NCBI GenBank assembly: GCA_031550325.1
Contig: JAVBOR010000052.1
Coordinates: forward strand, 1 to 18,598
DNA length: 18,598 nucleotides
Direction: 5' to 3'
From: JAVBTT01 sp031550325
GTDB lineage: Bacteria; Bacillota; Clostridia; Oscillospirales; UBA929
Every line of letters begins with the position of its first letter. Within the stretch, counting starts at the first letter, position 1. Both the position numbers and the translations under genes were made by a program. Shown piece after piece: positions 1 through 5,887 of this stretch. A model generated the notes under the pieces. The model saw only the letters and a list, made by a program, of their open reading frames with translations. It did no database searches and was not told the DNA's origin.

Positions 1-3
1 CAT
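1..3 (-). CDS. start codon of a gene running off the left edge
   Basis: The - strand has a strong Shine-Dalgarno sequence (AAAGGGAGG, about 12-20) followed by an 8-nt spacer and ATG at 3-1. Only the start codon is inside the window, so the product is unknown. The upstream hairpin at 108-126 and the RBS-masking stem suggest an IS200-type transposase, but nothing coding is available to confirm this. Confidence 0.35.
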
Positions 4-12
4 TCGAATGTC

Positions 13-70
13 CTCCCTTTGATTTCCCAAGTGCAGTTGACAGACCGCACTTGTAGTATATCAAAGGGAG
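13..70 (-). promoter_or_regulatory. RBS-sequestering stem-loop with internal extended -10
   Basis: On the - strand, CTCCCTTTGAT (70-60) pairs perfectly with ATCAAAGGGAG (23-13), burying the Shine-Dalgarno of the gene starting at 3. An inner stem, AAGTGC/GCACTT (29-34 with 47-52), closes the loop. A TGA-TATACT extended -10 box (63-55) lies just inside the anti-SD arm. A transcript starting there (about 48) would lack the anti-SD arm, so its RBS would be free, whereas read-through from upstream would fold shut. This is inference from pairing. On the + strand the same stem plus the T-run at 71-80 could also act as a terminator. Confidence 0.5.
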
Positions 71-134
71 TTCTTTTTTTATTTTCATCGCTAAAGCTCT
101 TTTCGCTCCACCGGCATAGCCGGTGGTTGTCTCC

Positions 135-171
135 AAAGAAAACCCTTGAAGCTCTTGCGCTCCAAGGGTTT
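135..171 (-). terminator. intrinsic terminator behind tRNA-Ser
   Basis: Directly after the CCA end of tRNA-Ser, the - strand has a 9-bp stem, AAACCCTTG (171-163) with CAAGGGTTT (148-140), followed by TCTTT. The position and tail fit a rho-independent terminator for the tRNA transcript. Its 14-nt loop resembles a segment next to the 108-126 hairpin. Confidence 0.65.
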
Positions 172-172
172 G

Positions 173-261
173 TGGCGGAGAGGGCGGGATTCGAACCCGC
201 GTGGGATTGCTCCCAAACTGATTTCGAGTCAGCCCCGTTATGACCGCTTCGATACCTCTCC
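173..261 (-). tRNA. tRNA-Ser(CGA)
   Basis: The 89-nt cloverleaf is complete. The acceptor stem GGAGAGG pairs with CCTCTCC, followed by discriminator G and an encoded CCA (175-173). The anticodon stem-loop has a CTCGAAA loop, giving anticodon CGA, which reads the Ser codon TCG. There is a long class II variable arm with a short stem (GGGA/TCCC) and a T-arm with GGTTCGAATCC. The long variable arm and the anticodon both say serine. A terminator hairpin follows at once. The nearest obvious - strand promoter is far upstream (684-711), beyond a broken copy of the same tRNA, so the actual promoter of this gene is unclear. Confidence 0.95.
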
Positions 262-403
262 CAATCTATTTTAGCTCTCGAAGCTCTCCGGATAAATAAG
301 AGAACTCCGCAAGAGAACTAACAAAAACATGACCTTTGAACAACTCATAAAACCAAGCAATTACAATGGTTTGCGACTGTTTTCCTTACCTTTAACTACA
401 CCC

Positions 404-445
404 GATTTCGAGTCAGCCCCGTTATGACCACTTCGATACCTCTCC
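404..445 (-). pseudogene. broken tRNA-Ser(CGA), 5' half only
   Basis: These 42 nt match the first 42 nt of the intact tRNA-Ser (261-220) with one difference, tRNA position 16 (C in the intact copy, T here). The match starts exactly at tRNA nucleotide 1 and stops in the 3' side of the anticodon stem. The flanks on both sides are unrelated. The anticodon loop is kept, but the 3' anticodon strand, variable arm, T-arm and acceptor 3' strand are missing. A decayed paralogous tRNA gene is the simplest reading. It is too short and on the wrong half for a usual tRNA attachment-site remnant, where the 3' part is normally duplicated. Confidence 0.85.
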
Positions 446-572
446 GTATTAGTGTTCGCCTTAAATGCCTCTGGAAAAAGGCGAGACATTTAGGAGAGAC
501 ACAGCATAAACAATTCAACCGCAAAACCCGAAACACCGCATAAACACAAGGTTTTTCTGCGCCCGGCATTCT

Positions 573-681
573 AAGCCGCGCTTTTGCTCCAAGGCAGTCC
601 AACTGTGCTCGCCCTAGATGCCACCTTCTTTGCGGATCTTCAGGAGGGATCCTGAAGCCCTAGCTTATGAAGAGACGGCTT
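573..681 (-). ncRNA. candidate structured RNA of unknown family
   Basis: A transcript from the 684-711 promoter would begin near 677-680. Its first bases AAGCCG (681-676) pair with CGGCTT (578-573), closing a roughly 109-nt domain. Inside is a perfect 8-bp hairpin, CTTCAGGA/TCCTGAAG, around 636-655, plus weaker possible pairings involving the GGTGGCA and TGCC segments. I could not match it to 6S RNA, SRP RNA, tmRNA, RNase P RNA or a riboswitch class by eye. There is no clear T-rich terminator right after it. It could equally be the long leader of whatever once lay downstream, now a broken tRNA. Confidence 0.35.
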
Positions 682-683
682 TC

Positions 684-711
684 ATTATACCAGATCTTTG
701 CGAAATTGCAA
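684..711 (-). promoter_or_regulatory. - strand sigma-A-type promoter
   Basis: The -35 TTGCAA (711-706) and a perfect -10 TATAAT (689-684) are separated by 16 bp on the - strand. No - strand protein gene follows, so the likely product is an RNA: the structured segment at 573-681 and possibly the tRNA region beyond. Confidence 0.6.
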
Positions 712-971
712 GATTTTCTTTTCCTTTTGGGCACGATTTTTGGACGGAGCCAAATGCACGCGTAGTCGCCTGCCATAAATAACAGGTCATGGCTGTAGAC
801 AGCTCCATAGGCCTACTCAAATTGAAATAATTTGCAAAGTTTTTGTTTTCCGGTTATCATTCCGCTCGAGCTCACTTTCGACAAGTTAAAAATGAAAACG
901 CTCCGGATAAACTTTTCAGGTGTGCAGCAGTGGAAGAATGTGGGCAAGTCAGTTGTTGCGCTGTTTATTTG

Positions 972-1006
972 AACGCAATTGCGTTATTGATACGATCCTG
1001 TATAAT
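972..1006 (+). promoter_or_regulatory. promoter with palindromic operator candidate
   Basis: The -35 TTGCGT (979-984) and -10 TATAAT (1001-1006) are 16 bp apart, 20 bp upstream of the gene at 1026. A perfect 14-bp palindrome, AACGCAATTGCGTT (972-985), overlaps the -35 box, the classic place for a dimeric repressor to sit. The palindrome is seen directly; the repressor is inference. Confidence 0.65.
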
Positions 1007-1025
1007 GGGTACGGAGGGGAGAACA

Positions 1026-1430
1026 ATGTATCAGTCTGAATTTTGTGATGTAACCTATCTTGAAGAGCTGAATGTGACTTTTGTCAAATGGAAGAAGTTT
1101 TGCCGCCTGGACGATTACAGGAATCCGCTTCTGTGCGCCCTTGAGCTGATGAGAAGCCATGACGGCTGCAATTATGTCGCTGATACGAGAGATGGCTTTG
1201 AGAACGAGCCGGAGGACACACAATGGCTGTTTGATGTGTTCCTGCCCCAGACCGCACTGACGACGTGCAAAGCATTTTTCTTCATCATTGATCATGACAA
1301 CAGCCTGAAAGAAGAGCTTGAGGGACAGTCGGTTGAACTCAAGAAACTCTTTGATGTGCATTATTGCTTCGGGCTCGATGAGGTGAACGCCGTGTTGGAG
1401 CGGTACCGTTCAACAGGCAAACCGGGGTGA
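1026..1430 (+). CDS. small conserved protein, possible STAS/SpoIIAA-like fold
   Basis: This is a soluble 134-residue protein with no signal peptide or membrane segment. The ATG at 1026 is chosen because GGAGGGG sits just upstream and a good promoter ends at 1006; the longer frame to 843 has neither. The protein alternates hydrophobic strands and acidic helices, with the segment FVKWKKFC early, DYRNPL near 34, and a central YVADTRDGFENEPED block near 53-67. Proteins of this length and pattern (strand, RNP helix, ADTR-like strand) seem to recur in Clostridia as uncharacterised or STAS-like proteins. That placement is from general resemblance and is not firm. It stands alone, transcribed from its own promoter. 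No function is assigned. Confidence 0.75.
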   Translation: MYQSEFCDVTYLEELNVTFVKWKKFCRLDDYRNPLLCALELMRSHDGCNYVADTRDGFENEPEDTQWLFDVFLPQTALTTCKAFFFIIDHDNSLKEELEGQSVELKKLFDVHYCFGLDEVNAVLERYRSTGKPG

Positions 1431-1621
1431 CGCCGAGGCGTGCGCCTGCCTGTCGGGACACTCTTCAGTTTCTCGCTGCGTCTTCCGATGAACACGATTC
1501 AGGAGTGCCCTGCCCCCTGTGGGTTGAGGTTTCCACTACCCTCGACTGAGGCCTTACATACGGCAAACCGGAGCAAACCCCGTCGTCCGTCGGGGACGCT
1601 TATCAAAAGGGGGCATCTCGC

Positions 1622-2311
1622 ATGAAAGCACATCCCAAAGTGAAGCTTGCTGTGCTGTCTCTGCTCTTCCTTGCTGTGCTCCTGCTCGCCATGCTTTTTA
1701 TGCCCTTTGAAGAAACAGCCGCATTCAACGCGGACGATTATCACTATGGCATGGCGTATTCCAAACAGCTTCCCCATATCCCCGTTTTGTCGCAGGAAAC
1801 AGGCTACACCTGCTATGCCGTCTCCATGGCGATCGTCAAAACCTATCTCGGGGCCGAGACCACCGAGCAGGACTTGAGAAGCGAGCTGGCCCTTTCGGAG
1901 CGCACCGGCGGAATGCTTCCCAACGCGTACCTGGACTATGCCGGCAAAGCTTTTCAGCCGCTGAACTGCTCCGTGGCGCTGGTAAACCCGACATCCGAAA
2001 CCGAGATCCTGAACGCAATTTCCGCTTCACTGGAGTTATCTCTACCGGCGGTCATTTTTTATTCGGCAAAAGACGATTGGAACGAGCCGCATTACAATAC
2101 TCATTATGCCGTTGTTTATGGCATTGACATGAAAAACGAGGTCGTAAGCATATCCAATCCCTATGGCTATTTAGAGCAGCTTTCCTTTGCGGAACTCTTC
2201 GACGGGCTGGACTTTGTAAGTTACAAGGCCGAGCCGCTGCTCTTTCGGCTGGGAAGACGATTCGGGGTCATCAAGAAAAACAGCATCATCCTGTTTGAAA
2301 AAGTCAGGTAG
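1622..2311 (+). CDS. membrane-anchored C39-like cysteine peptidase
   Basis: A 229-residue protein with one N-terminal membrane segment (about 8-27) followed by an extracytoplasmic papain-like domain of the Peptidase_C39_2 type. The expected catalytic pieces are visible: oxyanion Gln58 and nucleophile Cys64 in SQETGYTCYAVSMAIV, His161 in THYAVVYGID, and Asn179 in ISNPYG as the third residue. Such domains cleave peptides or peptide cross-links outside the cell. C39 proper trims double-glycine bacteriocin leaders, but no ABC exporter or bacteriocin precursor is fused or adjacent here. The start follows AAAGGGGG with 8-nt spacing, and a terminator follows at 2377. It could be a degenerate or structural member, but all key residues are present. 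Confidence 0.8.
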   Translation: MKAHPKVKLAVLSLLFLAVLLLAMLFMPFEETAAFNADDYHYGMAYSKQLPHIPVLSQETGYTCYAVSMAIVKTYLGAETTEQDLRSELALSERTGGMLPNAYLDYAGKAFQPLNCSVALVNPTSETEILNAISASLELSLPAVIFYSAKDDWNEPHYNTHYAVVYGIDMKNEVVSISNPYGYLEQLSFAELFDGLDFVSYKAEPLLFRLGRRFGVIKKNSIILFEKVR

Positions 2312-2376
2312 GTTGGCAACCGAAGTCTGCCGGAGCTTGGAGACGCTCCACGAGCGACCGCCAAAGCGCCGCCACG

Positions 2377-2399
2377 AGCGCGCTAAGCGCTATTTTTTT
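2377..2399 (+). terminator. intrinsic terminator after the C39-like gene
   Basis: AGCGC (2377-2381) pairs with GCGCT (2387-2391), followed by a T7 run at 2393-2399. It ends the single-gene unit 66 bp after the stop codon. Confidence 0.65.
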
Positions 2400-2512
2400 G
2401 TTCCTGCGTCCACCATATCACTCTTTGGATTTACGCGCCTCTGCGCGCCGCTGCCCTGATGAGATCGAGGCCTAAATAGGAGCCCAAAACGATGGCGGGC
2501 AAAAGGGACTCC

Positions 2513-2540
2513 AGCCGCTTTTTTGAAGTAAAAAGCGGCT
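2513..2540. terminator. bidirectional-type hairpin
   Basis: AGCCGCTTTTT and AAAAAGCGGCT form a perfect 11-bp stem around a short loop. GC base plus A/T tip is the shape of a two-way terminator, but the T-run is inside the stem, so its efficiency on either strand is uncertain. Confidence 0.45.
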
Positions 2541-2603
2541 CAGGTCTGTTTGTCAGACCCGGCCAGGCCTACAGTTCCCTCGTCCCGCCAGTCCGCGCGT
2601 GCA

Positions 2604-2633
2604 TTGCCTGCACTTGACAAACTGTGGTATAAT
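2604..2633 (+). promoter_or_regulatory. promoter of the ABC/DUF4340 operon
   Basis: The -10 TATAAT (2628-2633) is preceded by TGG, making an extended -10. The -35 is TTGCCT (2604-2609) with an 18-bp spacer. A consensus TTGACA at 2614-2619 lies only 8 bp from the -10, too close to be its partner. The predicted start near 2640 leaves a leader of about 137 nt before the ATPase gene. Confidence 0.65.
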
Positions 2634-2674
2634 ACTTTGATAGTTTTGGGCTAAATCTTCTGTTTTCTCCTCGG

Positions 2675-2700
2675 GAAAAACGCCGTCTTCGGGTTTTTTC
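2675..2700 (+). promoter_or_regulatory. hairpin in operon leader, possible attenuator
   Basis: GAAAAAC (2675-2681) pairs with GTTTTTTC (2693-2700), with an inner CCG-TCTT-CGG tetraloop stem. It lies between the promoter and the first gene. It resembles a weak terminator, but the T-run is within the stem; an attenuation role is inference only. Confidence 0.35.
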
Positions 2701-2776
2701 GCCTCAGCCCGTCACGGCGCCGGAGCTGGTATGAGCTGCCTTTTCGGCATATTTGGCACGGAAAAGAGGGACGCGC

Positions 2777-3751
2777 ATGGTTGACGTGCAGAATCTGACC
2801 AAACGCTACGGTGTCAGCCGCGGCATTGAAAACATCAGTTTTTCCATCCGTGAGGGTGAGATCGTCGGTCTCTTGGGGCCAAACGGGGCGGGAAAAACCA
2901 CCACAATGAACATAATCACCGGGTATACCTCCGCCACATCCGGCAGCGTCAGGATTGCGGGGATCGATATGATGGAAAGCCCTGTCGACGCCAAGCGTCA
3001 TATCGGCTACCTGCCCGAGCAGCCTCCGCTGTATCCGGACATGACGGTCTCGGAATATCTGGAATTTTGCTACGAGATCAAGGGTGTGCGCGCGACGAGC
3101 CGCAGGGCGCACATTCGTGATATTTGCGACCTGGTCAGCATCTCGGACGTCTATCCGCGCGTCATCCGCAACCTCTCTAAGGGGTACCGCCAGCGCGTTG
3201 GACTGGCGCAGGCCCTGATGGGCGACCCCGACGTGCTCATTCTGGACGAACCGACGGTCGGGCTCGATCCCCGGCAGATCATAGAGATCCGAAACGTGAT
3301 CAAATCCCTCGGCGATTCCCGCACGGTCATTTTGTCCACGCACATCCTTCCCGAGGTCTCGGCCGTGTGCGAACGCGTCCTGGTTATCTCAGGCGGCGTC
3401 ATTGTCGCCGACGACAGGCCGGAGAAACTGGCCGGCATTCTCTCCAATGAGCAGCGCCTGCTCGTGCGCGTCGCCGGTGAGCGCGACAGCGTTCTCGCCC
3501 TTTTGCGCGGCAGCGAAGGCGTGAGGAGCGTCGAGGCCGTCGGCGAGTTTGAGGACGGCACCTGCGACTATTTGGTCGAGGCCCTGCCCAACGCCGACAT
3601 CCGAAGGCCGATGTTTGCGGCGCTCGCGGCGACTGACCGCCCCATCCTCATGCTCAAACCGCAAAACGCCTCGCTCGAGGACGTCTTCATCAAGCTGACC
3701 GACGATCCAGCGGCGGGCGACAACACCCCGGAAGGAGAGCTGCCTTCATGA
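2777..3751 (+). CDS. ABC-2 type transporter ATP-binding protein (GldA/CcmA-like)
   Basis: A 324-residue cytoplasmic ATPase that would energise the permease encoded next. The nucleotide-binding domain is complete: Walker A GPNGAGKTT (34-42), Q-loop Gln82, signature LSKGYRQR (133-140, the K replacing the usual G of LSGG as in many ABC-2 ATPases), Walker B VLILDEP (153-159), D-loop and switch His189 in STH. Residues after about 220 form the C-terminal regulatory domain common in this subfamily, ending in SLEDVFIKL. The ATG at 2777 is preferred because AAGAGGG lies 7-10 nt upstream; the frame stays open further up without an RBS. The stop overlaps the permease start by 4 bp. The closest known operon type is GldA-F-G. 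Confidence 0.93.
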   Translation: MVDVQNLTKRYGVSRGIENISFSIREGEIVGLLGPNGAGKTTTMNIITGYTSATSGSVRIAGIDMMESPVDAKRHIGYLPEQPPLYPDMTVSEYLEFCYEIKGVRATSRRAHIRDICDLVSISDVYPRVIRNLSKGYRQRVGLAQALMGDPDVLILDEPTVGLDPRQIIEIRNVIKSLGDSRTVILSTHILPEVSAVCERVLVISGGVIVADDRPEKLAGILSNEQRLLVRVAGERDSVLALLRGSEGVRSVEAVGEFEDGTCDYLVEALPNADIRRPMFAALAATDRPILMLKPQNASLEDVFIKLTDDPAAGDNTPEGELPS

Positions 3752-4461
3752 ACGCCGTGTTTAAGCGCGACTTCCGCTCGTATTTCACCTCGCCGCTGGG
3801 CTATGTGTATGTCGGCGCGTTTATTCTGCTGATGAACCTCGTCTTCTACTTTCTAAACCTCTCCACCGGCGGCGCCAGCCTTTCCGGCACGTACAGCTAC
3901 ATGCTGTTTGTGCTCATGGTCACCACACCGATTCTCACGATGCGGTCTTTTTCCGAGGATCTCCGCCAAAAAACCGATCAGCTTCTGTTTACCTCTCCGG
4001 TCAAGCCGTGGAGCGTCGTTCTGGCCAAGTTTTTAGCGCCGCTTGCCGTTTTTGCACTGGTTCTGGTGCTGACCCTTCTCTGGCCGCTCGTCATTTCCAT
4101 TTACGGCACAGTCAACACCGCCGAGGTCATTGGCAATCTCGCCGCTCTGCTTTCGGTGGCCGGCGTGTATATTGCCATGGGCGTGTTTATTTCCTCCCTG
4201 ACCGAAAACCAGCTCATTGCGGCGCTGGGCTCGCTGGGCCTGTTTGTCCTTCTGTATCTGATGGACTTCGCCGCTTCCCTGCTGTCCATGAGCACGCCTG
4301 GCTGGGTTCTTCGCACGCTGCAGTTTCTTTCCGTGTTTTCACGGTATGAGTCCATCCGGCGCGGCTTGTTTCCCCTGTCGGATCTCATCTTTTTCCTGAC
4401 GTTTGCGGGTCTTTTCCTGTTTTTGACCACGCGAACGCTGGAAAAGAAACGCTGGAGCTGA
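3748..4461 (+). CDS. ABC-2 type permease (GldF-like)
   Basis: A 237-residue integral membrane protein with about six hydrophobic segments (near 17-38, 48-65, 92-118, 127-150, 155-178 and 210-230), the usual count for a one-domain ABC-2 permease. The cytoplasmic loop after the second segment has the family-typical RSFSEDLRQKTDQLL...SPV stretch, which in ABC-2 proteins couples to the ATPase. Translation is coupled to the ATPase gene by an ATGA overlap, and the GldG-like gene follows after 10 bp. The arrangement matches ATPase/permease/auxiliary-protein modules named after Bacteroidetes gliding genes. The substrate is unknown. Confidence 0.9.
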   Translation: MNAVFKRDFRSYFTSPLGYVYVGAFILLMNLVFYFLNLSTGGASLSGTYSYMLFVLMVTTPILTMRSFSEDLRQKTDQLLFTSPVKPWSVVLAKFLAPLAVFALVLVLTLLWPLVISIYGTVNTAEVIGNLAALLSVAGVYIAMGVFISSLTENQLIAALGSLGLFVLLYLMDFAASLLSMSTPGWVLRTLQFLSVFSRYESIRRGLFPLSDLIFFLTFAGLFLFLTTRTLEKKRWS

Positions 4462-4471
4462 GGGGGTTGCC

Positions 4472-5887
4472 ATGAAGTCAACAAAGGTGAAATATGCCGG
4501 CATGTCCCTGACGATCACCGCGGTCGTCATCGCCCTGTTTATCCTGATCAACGTGCTGGCTCCCCTGCTGACCGACCGCTTTAACCTGAAGTTTGATCTC
4601 ACGTCAGCCGGCCTGTTCGAGATTAGCGGGCAAACCGCCGACATTCTGCGCGATATCGACGAGGATGTCCGGCTGACCGTGCTGGCCGACCGCGACGAGT
4701 TTCTCATGGCGGGCGACGCGTACGCCGACATCGGAGACCTTCTGAACAAGTACGCGGCGCTTGGAGCCGGCAGCGTTTCCCTGCGCTACCTCGACCCCGA
4801 CAGCAACCCGCAACTGGCCAGCGACTATGAGGCCGTCACGTTGGTCAGGGGCAACGTCGTCGTCGAGTCCGATTTGCGCTACATGCAGGTGAGCCTGGAG
4901 GATCTGCTCGTTTTGCAGAGCAACTCCCCCGTCGGTTTTCAGTTTGAACAGGCCATGACCAACGCCGTCCTGTACGTCGTCAGCGAGCAGGTCTCCAAGG
5001 CCGTGTTCGTCTCGGGCCACGGAGAGCGGGACAACGAGACATTTCTGAATTTTCTGGTGAAAAACCTCTTTCCCGTCGAGACCGTCAACATAGAGCAGAC
5101 CGACATTCCCGCCGACACCACCCTTCTGGTCATCTGCGCGCCCGCGTCCGACTTCACCGAGCTTGGCGTCAGCAGGCTGGACGCCTATATGGCGGGTGGC
5201 GGCAACGCAATCTATCTGTACGACGCGACCGTCACCACCAACGAGCGTCTGGCGCAGTATATGAGCGAATGGGGCGTGGCCTTCGGGCCGTATTTTGTGC
5301 TTGAGCCAACCGCCTGCAGCCCGACCAACCCCACCGTCATCTATCCGCGAGCCGTGGACCATCCGGCCACCGCACAGGTGGCCCGGCCGCAGGCGCCCTA
5401 TATTGTCGGCCAGCTGCTCAGCCCCATTGAGCTGCAGTTTGAAGCCAAGGGCGACCTCTCCACCGCCGCGCTGCTGACGTCGACCGATCAGGCGTATGGA
5501 CGCTCGTTTGACGAGGTCGGTTCGGATGTTTACAGGCTGCCTGAGGACACGGAGGGCCCGTTCACGCTGGCTGCGCTGACCACGAGAACCCTGGCGGACG
5601 ATTCCGGCGCCGAAAAGAATCAATACCTCCTCACCGTGGATTACTCCGTGTCTGCATATTTTGACAACGCGTACAGCAACGAGTTATTCTTTTCGGACGC
5701 GCTTCAGTATATGAACCCCGCCGTGCAGTTCTTCACCGTTCCGGCGCGCACCCTGCAGGAGGCCGCCATGTCCCTGAAGATCGACGCCGGACAGTCCTTT
5801 GTGTTTATGCTGCTTCTGGTGATTCTGCTCCCGCTGGCCATTCTTCTCCTGGGCATCATGGTCTGGCTGCGCAGGCGGCATCTATGA
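4472..5887 (+). CDS. GldG-like ABC transporter auxiliary protein
   Basis: A 471-residue protein with one N-terminal (about 10-32) and one C-terminal (about 443-465) membrane segment and a large domain between them, presumably outside the membrane. The segment after the first helix (FDLTSAGLFEISGQTADIL) is typical of GldG/ABC_transp_aux proteins, where a LFxLS-like turn is followed by a helix and a strand with DxDVRLTVLAD. A second mark is SGHGERDN near 185, matching the G-H-G-E turn of the family. The SD sequence AGGGGG is well placed. In Bacteroidetes GldG works with GldF and GldA; what this complex moves or senses outside that phylum is not known. The stop overlaps the next gene by 4 bp. 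Confidence 0.87.
   Translation: MKSTKVKYAGMSLTITAVVIALFILINVLAPLLTDRFNLKFDLTSAGLFEISGQTADILRDIDEDVRLTVLADRDEFLMAGDAYADIGDLLNKYAALGAGSVSLRYLDPDSNPQLASDYEAVTLVRGNVVVESDLRYMQVSLEDLLVLQSNSPVGFQFEQAMTNAVLYVVSEQVSKAVFVSGHGERDNETFLNFLVKNLFPVETVNIEQTDIPADTTLLVICAPASDFTELGVSRLDAYMAGGGNAIYLYDATVTTNERLAQYMSEWGVAFGPYFVLEPTACSPTNPTVIYPRAVDHPATAQVARPQAPYIVGQLLSPIELQFEAKGDLSTAALLTSTDQAYGRSFDEVGSDVYRLPEDTEGPFTLAALTTRTLADDSGAEKNQYLLTVDYSVSAYFDNAYSNELFFSDALQYMNPAVQFFTVPARTLQEAAMSLKIDAGQSFVFMLLLVILLPLAILLLGIMVWLRRRHL

Larger units (their letters stand above)
1..126 (-). mobile_element. possible IS200-type left end (partial)
   Basis: Read on the - strand this stretch has, in order, a perfect 8-bp hairpin with a 3-nt loop (108-115 with 119-126), an A/T-rich spacer (71-95), a long stem that hides a ribosome binding site (13-23 with 60-70), and a start codon at 3-1 that runs off the window. 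A subterminal hairpin followed by a structured leader that occludes the transposase RBS is the known layout of IS200-type left ends. No transposase sequence lies inside the window, so the assignment rests on layout alone. The alternative is an ordinary + strand terminator, because the 13-70 stem is followed by a T-run at 71-80. The exact element boundary cannot be placed. Confidence 0.42.
446..1025. other. 580-bp intergenic region, mostly non-coding
   Basis: No convincing protein gene is seen. From left to right it holds a 9-bp hairpin (463-471 with 483-491), the candidate - strand RNA (573-681) with its promoter (684-711), a small hairpin around 789-808, and the + strand promoter with a palindrome (972-1006) of the next gene. 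The open frame that extends that next gene upstream to 843 has no ribosome binding site and looks like leader sequence. I see nothing else between 712 and 970. Confidence 0.6.
2312..2776. other. 465-bp intergenic region with hairpins and a promoter
   Basis: No gene is seen. It contains the terminator of the peptidase gene (2377-2399), a perfect T/A-tipped hairpin (2513-2540), a GGTCTG/CAGACC hairpin just after it (about 2543-2558), the promoter of the ABC operon (2604-2633), and a hairpin in the operon's leader (2675-2700). Confidence 0.7.

Noticed and set aside
19..243. Short + strand frame through the tRNA region
   Set aside because: It overlaps the intact tRNA-Ser and two hairpins, has no SD, and shows no protein-like pattern.
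404..445. attL/attR site of a genomic island
   Set aside because: The duplicated part is the 5' half, only 142 bp lies between the copies, and no integrase is visible.
843..1025. Upstream extension of the small STAS-like protein
   Set aside because: No SD near 843, the promoter and palindrome lie inside it, and the strong SD is just before 1026.
2614..2633. TTGACA/TATAAT pair as the operon promoter
   Set aside because: The spacing is 8 bp, far below the 16-18 bp needed; TTGCCT at 2604 fits.
4604..5623. Long - strand open frame opposite the GldG-like gene (and similar ones opposite DUF4340, mnmE, glyS, ychF)
   Set aside because: GC-rich antisense shadows: Arg/Ala/Gly/Gln-heavy, no SD, no family motif, fully covered by real genes.
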